A stretch of DNA of 64,000 bases. Source: Sphingomonadaceae bacterium (lineage in GTDB: Bacteria; Pseudomonadota; Alphaproteobacteria; Sphingomonadales; Sphingomonadaceae). The notes beneath the pieces were generated by a model that saw only the letters and a program-made list of their open reading frames with translations, did not search any database and was not told where the DNA came from. The position numbers and the translations under genes are program-made. This document shows, in pieces, positions 31,388 to 39,214 of this stretch (positions are counted from its first letter, which is position 1; each line of letters begins with the position of its first letter). The stretch covers positions 186,001 through 250,000 of the forward strand of contig JAPZTW010000008.1 in assembly GCA_027533105.1 (NCBI GenBank). The letters are read 5' to 3'.

Positions 31388-33685
31388 GTGTCCGAAGAAG
31401 CCACCCCCAAGGAAGCCAGCCCCAAGGAAGAAAGCCGGGTCAGCTTCACCGAGCGCGAGGCGCTGTTCTATCACAAGACCATCCGCCCGGGTAAGATCGA
31501 GATCATCGCCAGCAAGCCGATGGCGACCCAGCGTGACCTGAGCCTGGCCTATTCGCCGGGCGTGGCCGTGCCGGTCCAGGCCATCGCCGACAATCCGGCC
31601 GATGCCTATGAATATACCGCCAAGGGCAACCTGGTGGCCGTGATCTCCAACGGCACCGCGATCCTGGGCATGGGCAACCTGGGCGCGCTGGCATCGAAGC
31701 CGGTGATGGAAGGCAAGGCGGTGCTGTTCAAGCGCTTTGCCGACGTCGATTCAATCGACATCGAACTGGCCACCGAAGACCCGGATGCCTTCATCGAGGC
31801 CGTGGCGCTGATGGAGCCGAGCTTCGGCGGCATCAACCTGGAAGACATCAAGGCCCCCGAATGCTTCGTGATCGAGCAGGCGCTGCGCGAGCGGATGAAA
31901 ATCCCGGTGATGCACGATGACCAGCACGGTACGGCGATCATCGCGGCTGCCGGCCTGGTCAACGCCTGCTTCCTGACCGGCCGCGAGTTCAAGAACGTGA
32001 AGGTGGTGGTCAACGGGGCCGGGGCCTCGGCGCTGGCCTGCACCGCGCTGATCAAGTCGATGGGTGTGCGGCACGAGAACGTGACCGTCTGCGACCGCTC
32101 GGGCGTGATCTATCGCGGGCGCGAGAGCGGCATGGACCAGTGGAAGAGCGCCCATGCGATCGACACCGCCGCGCGCGACCTGGAAGAAGCGCTGGTCGGC
32201 GCCGACATCTTCCTGGGCCTGTCCGCAGCCGGGGCCTTGAAGCCCGAATATGTGGCCAAGATGGCGCCCCAGCCGATCATCTTCGCCATGGCCAACCCCG
32301 ATCCGGAAATCCGCCCCGAAGAGGCGAAGGCCGTGCGCCCCGACGCGATCATCGCCACCGGGCGCAGCGACTATCCCAACCAGGTCAACAACGTGCTGGG
32401 CTTCCCCTTCATCTTCCGCGGCGCGCTGGACGTGCGGGCAACCGCGATCAACGAGGAGATGAAGATCGCCGCGGCCAAGGCAATTGCCGAGCTGGCGCGC
32501 GAACAGGTGCCCGATGAAGTGGCCGCCGCCTATGGCAAGAACCACCAGTTCGGCCCGGAATACATCATCCCCGCCCCCTTCGATCCGCGGCTGATGGAAG
32601 TCGTTTCCTCGGCCGTGGCCAAGGCGGCGATGGAAACCGGTGTGGCGCAGAAGCCGATCGAGGATTTCGACGCCTATCGCACCAGCCTGAAGGCGCGGCT
32701 CAACCCCACCACCTCGGTCCTGACGCAGGTCTATGAACAGGTGAAGGCCAACCCCAAGCGGGTGATCTTTGCCGAGGCCGAGGACGAGATCGTGCTGCGC
32801 GCCGCGATCCAGTACCGCGATTTCGGCTATGGCGAGCCGGTGCTGGTCGGCCGGACCGAGCAGGTGAAGGCCAAGCTGGCCGAGCTGGGCGTGGAAGACC
32901 CGAACGCCTGGCATATCGAGAATTCGGCCGTGAGCGAACACGTGCCGGCCATGGTCGAACTGCTTTACGACAAGCTCCAGCGGCGCGGTTTCCTGGAGCG
33001 TGACGTGCGCCGGATGGTCAACCAGGACCGCAATGTCTTCGCCTCGCTCCTGCTCAAGCTGGGGGTGGGCGATGCCATGGTGACGGGCAAGACCCGCACC
33101 TTTGCCCAGACGATCCGCGAAGTGCGCCAGGTGCTGGAACCGCAGGAGGGCCGCCTGCCCTTCGGCATCCACCTGATGATCGGCAAGAACTATACCGTGT
33201 TCCTGGCCGACACGACGGTGAACGAACGGCCCAATGCGGCCGAACTGGCCGTGATCGCCAAGGAAACCGCCGCCGTCGCCCGCCGCCTGGGGCATGAGCC
33301 GCGGGTGGCCTTCCTGTCCTATTCCACCTTCGGCAACCCGCCGGGCCGCTATCTGGAAAACATCCGCGATGCGGTGGCGCTGCTCGATGCCGAGAACCCC
33401 GGCTTCGAATACGAAGGCGAAGTGGCCCCCGATGCGGCGCTGAACCCGACGGTGATGAAGAACTATCCGTTCAGCCGCCTGACCGCGCCAGCCAACGTGC
33501 TGGTCATGCCGGGGCTGCAATCGGCCAATATCTCGGCCAAGCTGCTGCGCGAACTGGCGGGCAATGCCACCATCGGGCCGATGTTGATCGGGATGGAAAA
33601 GCCGGTCCAGGTGATCCCGATGACGGCGATCGCGCCCGACGTGCTGACCCTGGCCGTGCTGGCCGCGGCGGGCGTCGCGGGCTGA
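31388..33685 (+). CDS. maeB: NADP-dependent malic enzyme fused to a phosphotransacetylase-like domain
   Basis: A 765-residue MaeB-type protein. Residues about 1-430 are malic enzyme, decarboxylating malate to pyruvate with NADP: MATQRDLSLAYSPGVAVPV, EDIKAPECFVIEQALRE, MHDDQHGTAI and the Rossmann motif VVVNGAGASALACTALI. Residues about 440-765 resemble phosphate acetyltransferase (KRVIFAEAEDEIVLRAA, NVLVMPGLQSANISAKLL) but in this family serve regulation. The start is GTG at 31388, with GGAG seven bases upstream (GAAGGAGATACCG). A large hairpin lies just downstream. Confidence 0.96.
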   Translation: MSEEATPKEASPKEESRVSFTEREALFYHKTIRPGKIEIIASKPMATQRDLSLAYSPGVAVPVQAIADNPADAYEYTAKGNLVAVISNGTAILGMGNLGALASKPVMEGKAVLFKRFADVDSIDIELATEDPDAFIEAVALMEPSFGGINLEDIKAPECFVIEQALRERMKIPVMHDDQHGTAIIAAAGLVNACFLTGREFKNVKVVVNGAGASALACTALIKSMGVRHENVTVCDRSGVIYRGRESGMDQWKSAHAIDTAARDLEEALVGADIFLGLSAAGALKPEYVAKMAPQPIIFAMANPDPEIRPEEAKAVRPDAIIATGRSDYPNQVNNVLGFPFIFRGALDVRATAINEEMKIAAAKAIAELAREQVPDEVAAAYGKNHQFGPEYIIPAPFDPRLMEVVSSAVAKAAMETGVAQKPIEDFDAYRTSLKARLNPTTSVLTQVYEQVKANPKRVIFAEAEDEIVLRAAIQYRDFGYGEPVLVGRTEQVKAKLAELGVEDPNAWHIENSAVSEHVPAMVELLYDKLQRRGFLERDVRRMVNQDRNVFASLLLKLGVGDAMVTGKTRTFAQTIREVRQVLEPQEGRLPFGIHLMIGKNYTVFLADTTVNERPNAAELAVIAKETAAVARRLGHEPRVAFLSYSTFGNPPGRYLENIRDAVALLDAENPGFEYEGEVAPDAALNPTVMKNYPFSRLTAPANVLVMPGLQSANISAKLLRELAGNATIGPMLIGMEKPVQVIPMTAIAPDVLTLAVLAAAGVAG

Positions 33686-33699
33686 TCTTCAGTGGTTCT

Positions 33700-33744
33700 G
33701 CCCTTCGCGGGCCTCCGGAGAACCGGGGGCTGTCCGCGAAGGGC
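33700..33744. terminator. Long hairpin between maeB and the TauE gene
   Basis: A perfect 11-base inverted repeat, GCCCTTCGCGG (33700-33710) and CCGCGAAGGGC (33734-33744), encloses a second near-perfect arm pair (GCCTCCGG ... CCGGGGGC). It sits 14 bases after the maeB stop and 30 bases before the convergent permease stop. No T-run follows, so it may act as a bidirectional transcription or RNA-stability barrier, or be a dispersed repeat. Confidence 0.55.
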
Positions 33745-33773
33745 GCCCCGGTGGCGCGCAGGGGCTGGTCCAC

Positions 33774-34538
33774 TTACCCCAGCGCGCGATAAACCCCGTA
33801 ACCGCTGGTCAGCGACAGGACGATCCCGACCAGGATCAGCATGGCCTTGGGCGGGAAATGCTTGGCCGCCCAGGCGCCGAGCGGTGCCGCGGCCACCCCG
33901 CCGATCAGCAGGCCCAGCGTTGCCCCGGCGACATCGGCAAAGCCCAGGTGATAGATGAAGGTGGCGCTGATCGTCAGCGTCAGGAAAAACTCGACCGAAT
34001 TGACCGTGCCCACCACCTTGCGCGGGTCAGCCCCCTGGATCAGCAGGTTGGACGTAACCACCGGGCCCCAGCCGCCGCCCCCTGCCGCATCGAGGAAGCC
34101 GCCGACCAGGCCGAGCGGCGCCACCAGCTTCGCCTCGCGCAGCTTGGGCGGATAGAACAGCCCGCGCCACAGGAGGTAGAGGCCGATCCCGGCAAGGTAG
34201 GTCAGGACGAAGGGCTTGACCACGTCGGCGTGGAGCGAGGTCAGCACATAGGCACCGCCGATACCGCCGATCACGCCCGGTACCAGCAGGCGGAAGAACA
34301 GCTTCCCGTCGATATTGCCGTGCAGCAGGTGGCTGATCCCCGATGCCGCGGTGGTAAAGCATTCGACCAGGTGGACCCGCTGCGAGGCCTGGGCCGGGGG
34401 CACCCCCAGCACGCCGACCAGCAAGGTGTTGGAGATCACCCCAAAGGCCATGCCCAGTGCGCCATCGACCAGCTGGGCGGCAAAGCCCACGGCAATGAAG
34501 GGGAGCAGGTAGGCAAGATCGATACCGGCAAGATCCAC
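33774..34538 (-). CDS. TauE/SafE family permease (sulfite/sulfonate exporter-like)
   Basis: A 254-residue polytopic protein with about eight hydrophobic helices in two repeats, containing AAQLVDGALGMAFGVISNTLL and LGLVGGFLDAAGGGGWGPVVTSNLL, the paired G-x-D-G/A signatures of the TauE/SafE family. These move sulfite, sulfonates or similar organic anions. The start is GTG at 34538, with GGAG six bases upstream. The NsrR-like gene ends 93 bases upstream on the same strand. The substrate is inferred from family only. Confidence 0.88.
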   Translation of the reverse strand: MDLAGIDLAYLLPFIAVGFAAQLVDGALGMAFGVISNTLLVGVLGVPPAQASQRVHLVECFTTAASGISHLLHGNIDGKLFFRLLVPGVIGGIGGAYVLTSLHADVVKPFVLTYLAGIGLYLLWRGLFYPPKLREAKLVAPLGLVGGFLDAAGGGGWGPVVTSNLLIQGADPRKVVGTVNSVEFFLTLTISATFIYHLGFADVAGATLGLLIGGVAAAPLGAWAAKHFPPKAMLILVGIVLSLTSGYGVYRALG

Positions 34539-34631
34539 GACCGACTCCGCGCTGGATTAATGTCGACCGGAAAGCTAGAGTTTGGACATGGCCCGCGCCA
34601 CAAAGTTTTTCGGTTCAGCGCCGAAGCGAAA

Positions 34632-35081
34632 TTATCCTGCGGCGGGTCGTAGTGAACCGGCAAGTGCAGCCTGGAACCGCTCGCGATTGGGGATGAGCTC
34701 GACCAGCGTGTATTGATCGAGCCGTGCCAGAAAATCGCCGAGCGCCAGATTGAGTGCCCCCTGCAGGCCGCAGGCCCCGGCGATCCTGCAGGCATTGGTC
34801 GCCCGGTCGAAGCATTCGACAAAAGTTCCCGTCGGCTCGAGCGCGCGGACCACCGCGCCGATGTTGATCTGTTCCGGGGGGCGGGCCAGCGTCAGTCCGC
34901 CGCCGCGCCCGCGCCGCGTTTCGACATAGCCCAGTGCCGCCAGCTGCTGCGCCACTTTCATCAGGTGATGCCGTGAAATACCGAATGCGGCTGCAATCTC
35001 GTCAACTGCGGCCTGATCCCCGCGCTGGGCCAGGAACATCAGCAGGCGCAGGGCATAGTCGGTGTGAAGGTTGAGCCGCAT
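34632..35081 (-). CDS. nsrR: NsrR-like Rrf2 family regulator with three cluster cysteines
   Basis: A 149-residue Rrf2-type transcription regulator. The N-terminal winged helix reads MRLNLHTDYALRLLMFLAQR and the recognition part ISRHHLMKVAQQLAALGYVETRRGRGGGLTLA, typical of NsrR. Cysteines 90, 98 and 104 (ECFDRATNACRIAGAC) form the Fe-S ligand set that senses nitric oxide in this family. The ATG at 35081 is used because NsrR proteins start MRLnxxTDYAL; the frame runs further upstream through the operator. It is divergent from a truncated haemoglobin gene, the classic NO-detoxification arrangement. Confidence 0.88.
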   Translation of the reverse strand: MRLNLHTDYALRLLMFLAQRGDQAAVDEIAAAFGISRHHLMKVAQQLAALGYVETRRGRGGGLTLARPPEQINIGAVVRALEPTGTFVECFDRATNACRIAGACGLQGALNLALGDFLARLDQYTLVELIPNRERFQAALAGSLRPAAG

Positions 35082-35083
35082 TA

Positions 35084-35147
35084 AAGTGGCATATTGGATA
35101 TTGCTTTTGGCGGCAAGCGGATATAAGTGGTATATCACTTACCACTT
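35084..35147. promoter_or_regulatory. Candidate NsrR operator between nsrR and globin
   Basis: The 80-base divergent region is AT-rich and contains an inverted repeat AAGTGGT (35125-35131) and ACCACTT (35141-35147), with a nested palindrome AAGTG-GTATAT-CACTT (35125-35140). A second near-copy of the half-site, AAGTGGCATAT, lies at 35084-35094 just before the regulator gene. The two copies are 41 bases apart. NsrR sites in other bacteria are AAG-type inverted repeats, so repression of both divergent genes is the likely reading. Confidence 0.65.
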
Positions 35148-35161
35148 AATGAGTCGCAGCC

Positions 35162-35629
35162 ATGGCCGATCCGCATCCCCACACCGCCGCCGCCCGCAGC
35201 GCCAAGCTCGAACAGGCTGAAACGCTGGGGATCGATCCGGCCTTCATCGATCGCCTGGTCGAGCAGTTCTACGCCAAGGTCCGGGCCGACAGCGTGCTGG
35301 GTCCGATCTTTGCCGCGCGGATCGCCGACTGGCCGCCGCACCTGGCGCGGATGAAGCAGTTCTGGGGAACGATCCTGCGCGGCGATGGCGGCTTCAGCGG
35401 CAATCCGATGGCGCTTCACGCTGCAATCCCAGGGATCGAACGCTTTCACTTCCGCCGCTGGCTGGTGCTGTTCGAGGCAACCTTGCGCGAACTGGAAACC
35501 GATCCCGCAGCGACCGGGCTGGTCGCCGCCCGGGCCCATGCGATCGCCGACAGCCTGCTGACCGGCATCCGCATCCACCGCGACGGACGTCGCGACCTGC
35601 AAGCCTTGAAAGGACTGAGCCATGCTTGA
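35162..35629 (+). CDS. Truncated haemoglobin, group III-like
   Basis: A 155-residue globin of the 2/2 truncated type. The core reads FIDRLVEQFYAKVRADSVLGPIF and the proximal His is most likely His86 in NPMALHAAIPGIERFHFRRW, with the FHFRRWLVLF segment typical of group III. Such globins react with NO or O2 and are induced by nitrosative stress. It starts 80 bases from the divergent NsrR-like gene behind a candidate operator and overlaps the following membrane-protein gene by eight bases. Confidence 0.88.
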   Translation: MADPHPHTAAARSAKLEQAETLGIDPAFIDRLVEQFYAKVRADSVLGPIFAARIADWPPHLARMKQFWGTILRGDGGFSGNPMALHAAIPGIERFHFRRWLVLFEATLRELETDPAATGLVAARAHAIADSLLTGIRIHRDGRRDLQALKGLSHA

Positions 35630-36077
35630 CCTGCAACCGACCTTTGCCGCCGAGGATCTGGCGGATGCCCACGAGGCCACGGTCATCGCCGCGATCATGC
35701 CAACCACCGCCGTGTCGCGGGTCCAGCCCGAGGGGGTCGACCTGGAGATGCCGGCCTGGATCTGGGGAACGATGGCGCTGTGTTATGGCACCTTCTTCGG
35801 CGGTCTGATCGCCGCAACCGGCCACGATGGCGAGGCGCTGTTCGCGCTGGTCATCAGTATCGGCTATGCGCTGATGTACTTCGGATCGGCCGCCACCCTG
35901 TTCGGCGTGGCCCGCCCGGTCCGCCGCTCGGCCTTCGCCCGCGGGATCGGCCCGCTCCAGACCTGGACTGGACCGATGGATACTCCCGCCGTCGCGGCCC
36001 AGGTGCTGACCGTGCCGGCCTGCCTCGCCTTCTTTGGCCTTGCCGCCGCGGTGATCCGGGCGGCGATCCTGGGCTGA
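35622..36077 (+). CDS. Small three-helix membrane protein in the NsrR/globin operon
   Basis: A 151-residue protein with three hydrophobic stretches at about 46-66 (IWGTMALCYGTFFGGLIAA), 71-92 (EALFALVISIGYALMYFGS) and 126-148 (LTVPACLAFFGLAAAVIRAA). The N-terminal 45 residues are polar. It overlaps the globin gene by eight bases, so it is cotranslated and presumably part of the same NO response. I do not recognise a family; a role in haem, NO or respiratory electron flow would be inference. Confidence 0.8.
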   Translation: MLDLQPTFAAEDLADAHEATVIAAIMPTTAVSRVQPEGVDLEMPAWIWGTMALCYGTFFGGLIAATGHDGEALFALVISIGYALMYFGSAATLFGVARPVRRSAFARGIGPLQTWTGPMDTPAVAAQVLTVPACLAFFGLAAAVIRAAILG

Positions 36078-36084
36078 TGCCCGC

Positions 36085-36807
36085 TCAGTCCGCCTTGCGG
36101 CGGTAGCGGAAGTACCAGACCTCGTGGCCATAGACGGTGCGGGCCTTGTGCTCGTAGCGCGTCTCGGGCCAGCCGCCGGGGCGGACCTGGAAATCGCGCG
36201 GCTCGCTGGCCAGCCATTCGAACTGATGGGCATGGCGGCGCATCACCATCAGCGCATGGCGGACATAGACCGGATGATCGGTGCCAAAGCGGAATTCGCC
36301 GCCCGGTTTCAGCTTGGCCGCGAACAGATCGACCGGGCCATCGTTCATCATCCGCCGCTTGGCGTGGCGGGCCTTGGGCCAGGGGTCGGGATGTAACAGG
36401 TAAAGGAAGCTCAGGTGACCGTCTGGTATGCGTTTAAGGACATCCAAGGCATCACCGTGGTATATCCGAACGTTGCCCAAAGGCGGGTGCGCGCCATGAT
36501 CGCCCGACACGTGGACCAGCGCCTGGGCCACGCCGTTGAGGAACGGCTCGGCTCCGATGAAGCCATGGTCGGGCAGCATGTCGGCCCGCGCCGCCATGTG
36601 CTCACCCCCGCCAAAACCGATCTCGAAATGGAGCGGGCAATCCTGCCCAAACAGGCCAACCGCCGTCACTTCGCCCGCTTCAGGTACGGAAATCTGCGGC
36701 AAAAGCTGGTCAACCAGGGCCTGTTGCCCCACACGCAGGGGCTTGCCCTTGGCGCGGCCATAGAGGCGGTTGATCGTGGTCGGATCGCCAGGTTTGTGCG
36801 CGGTCAT
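36085..36807 (-). CDS. trmB: tRNA (guanine-N7-)-methyltransferase TrmB
   Basis: A 240-residue SAM-dependent methyltransferase that makes m7G46 in tRNA. The SAM site is LHFEIGFGGGEHMAARA, followed by GAEPFLNGVAQAL and the family motif LYLLHPDPWPKARHAKRRMMN. C-terminal R/K-rich residues (YEHKARTVYGHEVWYF) bind tRNA. Length is normal. It is convergent with the small membrane protein gene seven bases away, and its start faces a 188-base intergenic region ahead of the LuxR-type gene. Confidence 0.95.
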   Translation of the reverse strand: MTAHKPGDPTTINRLYGRAKGKPLRVGQQALVDQLLPQISVPEAGEVTAVGLFGQDCPLHFEIGFGGGEHMAARADMLPDHGFIGAEPFLNGVAQALVHVSGDHGAHPPLGNVRIYHGDALDVLKRIPDGHLSFLYLLHPDPWPKARHAKRRMMNDGPVDLFAAKLKPGGEFRFGTDHPVYVRHALMVMRRHAHQFEWLASEPRDFQVRPGGWPETRYEHKARTVYGHEVWYFRYRRKAD

Positions 36808-36944
36808 GGCCAGGGCGTTTGGCAGTCGGCCCGGCGGGGGTCAAGGTCGCGACAGGTGTCACCCTGAACCAGCGCCGCCAGCGCGACCCGCATCCTATAT
36901 TATTTATTTAATTCATTGTATTAGATGATGACCCCTCGCCAGCA

Positions 36945-36959
36945 CACAAAAAATTTGTG
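36945..36959. promoter_or_regulatory. CACAAA-AAA-TTTGTG inverted repeat upstream of the LuxR-type gene
   Basis: A perfect six-base inverted repeat with a three-base spacer lies 37 bases upstream of the LuxR-type gene. The preceding 35 bases (about 36895-36930) are strongly AT-rich, unlike the surrounding high-GC genome. The whole 188-base region between trmB and this gene shows no reading frame. The repeat is a candidate operator; the bound factor may be the downstream regulator itself. Confidence 0.45.
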
Positions 36960-36995
36960 ATGGACGCCGGAGACGGCTTGTGATGATCACGGGGC

Positions 36996-37823
36996 ATGAC
37001 TGTCATGGAACGCCCGCCCAGTACGTTGTCGGCACTGACCGAGAAGGAACTGGAAATCCTGCGCCTGCTGGTCGCCGGGCACACTGTCAAATCCATTGCC
37101 AAAAGCCTGAACCGCTCGGAAGCATCGATCAACGAGCGCCTGCGCGATGCCCGTCGCAAGACGGGCGTTGGCAGCAGCCGAGAACTGGCCCGCCTGCTCG
37201 ATACCCAGAAAATCTGGGACAAGAATATCGACCTTAATCAGCCTGGCTATTCGCCCGATGTGGCGGCGGTGCACCCAGTTCAGGGGCGCGCATGGCCGAA
37301 AGGAACGATTGTCTTGCTTGTCGCAATGTCCATTGCCGCTGCTGCCGGAATTGGCTTCACCGTGGCGGATTCGATCTCTCAGGCTGACCCTGAGGCACCT
37401 GTAAGTTCAGCAGCGGCGCGGCAACCGCCATTGGTTGGCAACTGGTTGCTGGATGTGGATCGCATCCCGGCCGAAGAGCGTCCCCGGCGGGTCACCATAG
37501 CCTTCCGCGTCTCGCCCGAGCAGCAGTGGACCGCCCGTGTTGAAATCGCCGCCGCCGATGGCTCGACCCAGCAGGCCGAATCGACGGCAGCGCTTGATGG
37601 TGTGCCTGCTCCGATAACCGGCAACATGCCGTTCATCGATACCGTCGCACTGCGCCAGCCGGCGCCAAATACGCTGGTGATGACGCTGGGCAAGAACGGC
37701 ACCCCGGTTTCGACCCGCGTCTACGCGGTTTCGAAGGATCGTCAGTCGATGACGGAAACCATCGTCTGGGCCGGCAGCAGCATCCCCAGGCTTGAAACCA
37801 ACTACTTCAAGCGGATCGGCTGA
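36996..37823 (+). CDS. Membrane-tethered LuxR-type transcription regulator
   Basis: A 275-residue protein with a cytoplasmic LuxR/GerE-type helix-turn-helix at about residues 12-66 (LTEKELEILRLLVAGHTVKSIAKSLNRS), one membrane helix at about 103-125 (GTIVLLVAMSIAAAAGIGFT) and a periplasmic domain of about 145 residues that resembles no enzyme I know. There is no response-regulator receiver domain. The layout is that of a one-component sensor where a periplasmic signal controls a DNA-binding domain at the membrane. It is flanked by a candidate operator upstream and a strong terminator downstream. The target genes are unknown. Confidence 0.75.
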   Translation: MTVMERPPSTLSALTEKELEILRLLVAGHTVKSIAKSLNRSEASINERLRDARRKTGVGSSRELARLLDTQKIWDKNIDLNQPGYSPDVAAVHPVQGRAWPKGTIVLLVAMSIAAAAGIGFTVADSISQADPEAPVSSAAARQPPLVGNWLLDVDRIPAEERPRRVTIAFRVSPEQQWTARVEIAAADGSTQQAESTAALDGVPAPITGNMPFIDTVALRQPAPNTLVMTLGKNGTPVSTRVYAVSKDRQSMTETIVWAGSSIPRLETNYFKRIG

Positions 37824-37842
37824 CAGGGTCGCCAGAAAGCAA

Positions 37843-37866
37843 GCGGCCCGCCGAAAGGCGGGCCGC
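37843..37866 (-). terminator. Strong GAAA/TTTC-loop hairpin between the LuxR-type gene and ctrA
   Basis: A perfect ten-base stem GCGGCCCGCC / GGCGGGCCGC encloses a GAAA loop. On the minus strand it is followed by TTGCTTTCT, so it best serves as the ctrA terminator; it also closes the LuxR-type gene on the plus strand. It lies 23 bases downstream of the ctrA stop. Confidence 0.75.
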
Positions 37867-37889
37867 AATACCTCAATAGTGTGAATGGA

Positions 37890-38585
37890 TCAGGCGGCAA
37901 CCGCCTCTTCACCCGGATCGCGCAGCACATAGCCGCGGCCCCAGACGGTCTCGATGTAATTCTCGCCACCACAGGCATGCGCGAGCTTCTTGCGCAGCTT
38001 GCAGATGAACACGTCGATGATCTTGAGCTCGGGTTCGTCCATCCCGCCGTAAAGGTGGTTCAGGAACATTTCCTTGGTCAGCGTGGTGCCCTTGCGCAGC
38101 GAGAGCAGCTCAAGCATCGCATATTCCTTGCCGGTCAGGTGGACGCGGGCGCCATCGACCTCGACGGTCTTGGCATCCAGGTTCACGGCCAACTTGCCGG
38201 TGCGGATGACCGACTGCGAATGGCCCTTGGAACGGCGCACCACGGCATGAATCCGGGCCACCAGTTCCTCGCGGTGAAACGGCTTGGTCACGTAATCGTC
38301 AGCCCCGAAGCCGAACGAACGCACCTTTGAATCCATCTCGCTGATACCGGACAGGATCAGCACCGGGGTCTGGACCTTGGCAACGCGCAGCTTCTTGAGC
38401 ACGTCGTACCCGTGCATGTCGGGCAGGTTCAGGTCGAGGAGGATGATGTCGTAGTCATAGAGCTTGCCAAGATCCAAACCCTCTTCGCCCAGGTCGGTCG
38501 AATAGACGTTGAAACCCTCGGTGGTGAGCATCAGCTCAATAGCCCGCGCCGTGGTCGGCTCGTCCTCGATCAGCAGTACGCGCAT
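37890..38585 (-). CDS. ctrA: Cell-cycle transcription regulator CtrA
   Basis: A 231-residue OmpR-type response regulator, exactly the length of Caulobacter CtrA. The receiver has phospho-acceptor Asp51 ([17 protein letters not shown]) and Lys in DDYVTKPF; the C-terminal winged helix has [37 protein letters not shown] and [14 protein letters not shown]. The final residues are ...AVAA, compatible with ClpXP-mediated turnover through a C-terminal AA. The start at 38585 gives [10 protein letters not shown], with a longer frame upstream rejected. The promoter region contains a CtrA-like box, suggesting autoregulation. Confidence 0.97.
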   Translation of the reverse strand: MRVLLIEDEPTTARAIELMLTTEGFNVYSTDLGEEGLDLGKLYDYDIILLDLNLPDMHGYDVLKKLRVAKVQTPVLILSGISEMDSKVRSFGFGADDYVTKPFHREELVARIHAVVRRSKGHSQSVIRTGKLAVNLDAKTVEVDGARVHLTGKEYAMLELLSLRKGTTLTKEMFLNHLYGGMDEPELKIIDVFICKLRKKLAHACGGENYIETVWGRGYVLRDPGEEAVAA

Positions 38586-38647
38586 GGGTCGTCCCCCCTT
38601 TGCCCCGTTTACGACAACAACCCTTTCGTAAGGGTCATTGCCAGCCA

Positions 38648-38691
38648 TTAACCATATGACCAATGAAGAGGAAAGGTTAATTTCTCGTAAA
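38648..38691. promoter_or_regulatory. CtrA-like boxes upstream of ctrA
   Basis: In the 140-base divergent region before ctrA there is TTAACCAT (38648-38655) and TTAA-TTTCTCG-TAAA (38677-38691), one mismatch from the Caulobacter CtrA consensus TTAA-N7-TTAA. These are AT-rich islands in high-GC sequence. Autoregulation of ctrA is known in Caulobacter; here it is inferred from these matches. Confidence 0.5.
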
Positions 38692-38725
38692 CGCGCGGCT
38701 TCCGGCGAGTCGCGGGGTATCGTGG

Positions 38726-39160
38726 TCAGCTTTCGATCACCTTTGTGGCCGGATGATGCCGATCCAGGTGCTTGCGGACAATCCGCAGGTTGCGGGTATT
38801 CGAGCGATAAAGCAGGTCAAACAGATCCCCGGCAACCGGCACCGCGCCAATCAGGCCATCAAAGCCGACATTGGCCGCCATCCGCCACAACTGCCATTTC
38901 GGCAAGCCCAGATTGCGGGCTTCCCAGACCAGATAAAGCCCCAGTCCGGCGGTCAACAGGTCGCCCACCACCGGTACTACCCCGGCGATCGCATCAAGAC
39001 CGACCTTGCGGCGCAAGACCGGTATTTCCACCAGTCCCTCGAGCAAGCGCTCCAGCGCCTCGATCCGGCGCCGGACCGACAGTGGATCGTTGCCAAGCGG
39101 CAGATTCGACATCAGCGGATCCATGCGCTGTGGGCGGCTGACCCGGTCGAGATTGTCCAT
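38726..39160 (-). CDS. DUF4112 domain protein
   Basis: A 144-residue protein of the DUF4112 family. It has the characteristic [28 protein letters not shown] and [28 protein letters not shown] repeats, each a hydrophobic hairpin with a G-x-x-P-x-x-G-D core. It is probably a small inner-membrane protein. ATG at 39160 is preferred over two upstream in-frame GTG codons because AAGGAAG precedes it at a normal distance. Function unknown. Confidence 0.85.
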   Translation of the reverse strand: MDNLDRVSRPQRMDPLMSNLPLGNDPLSVRRRIEALERLLEGLVEIPVLRRKVGLDAIAGVVPVVGDLLTAGLGLYLVWEARNLGLPKWQLWRMAANVGFDGLIGAVPVAGDLFDLLYRSNTRNLRIVRKHLDRHHPATKVIES

Positions 39161-39214
39161 CACCACTTCCTTGCCGCTGACGATCGGCCTGGCCGACGCT
39201 GCCTGTCCGGCGCC

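Noticed and set aside
28981..31494. 837-codon frame antisense to mutS
   Set aside because: The opposite strand is unambiguous MutS with complete ATPase motifs.
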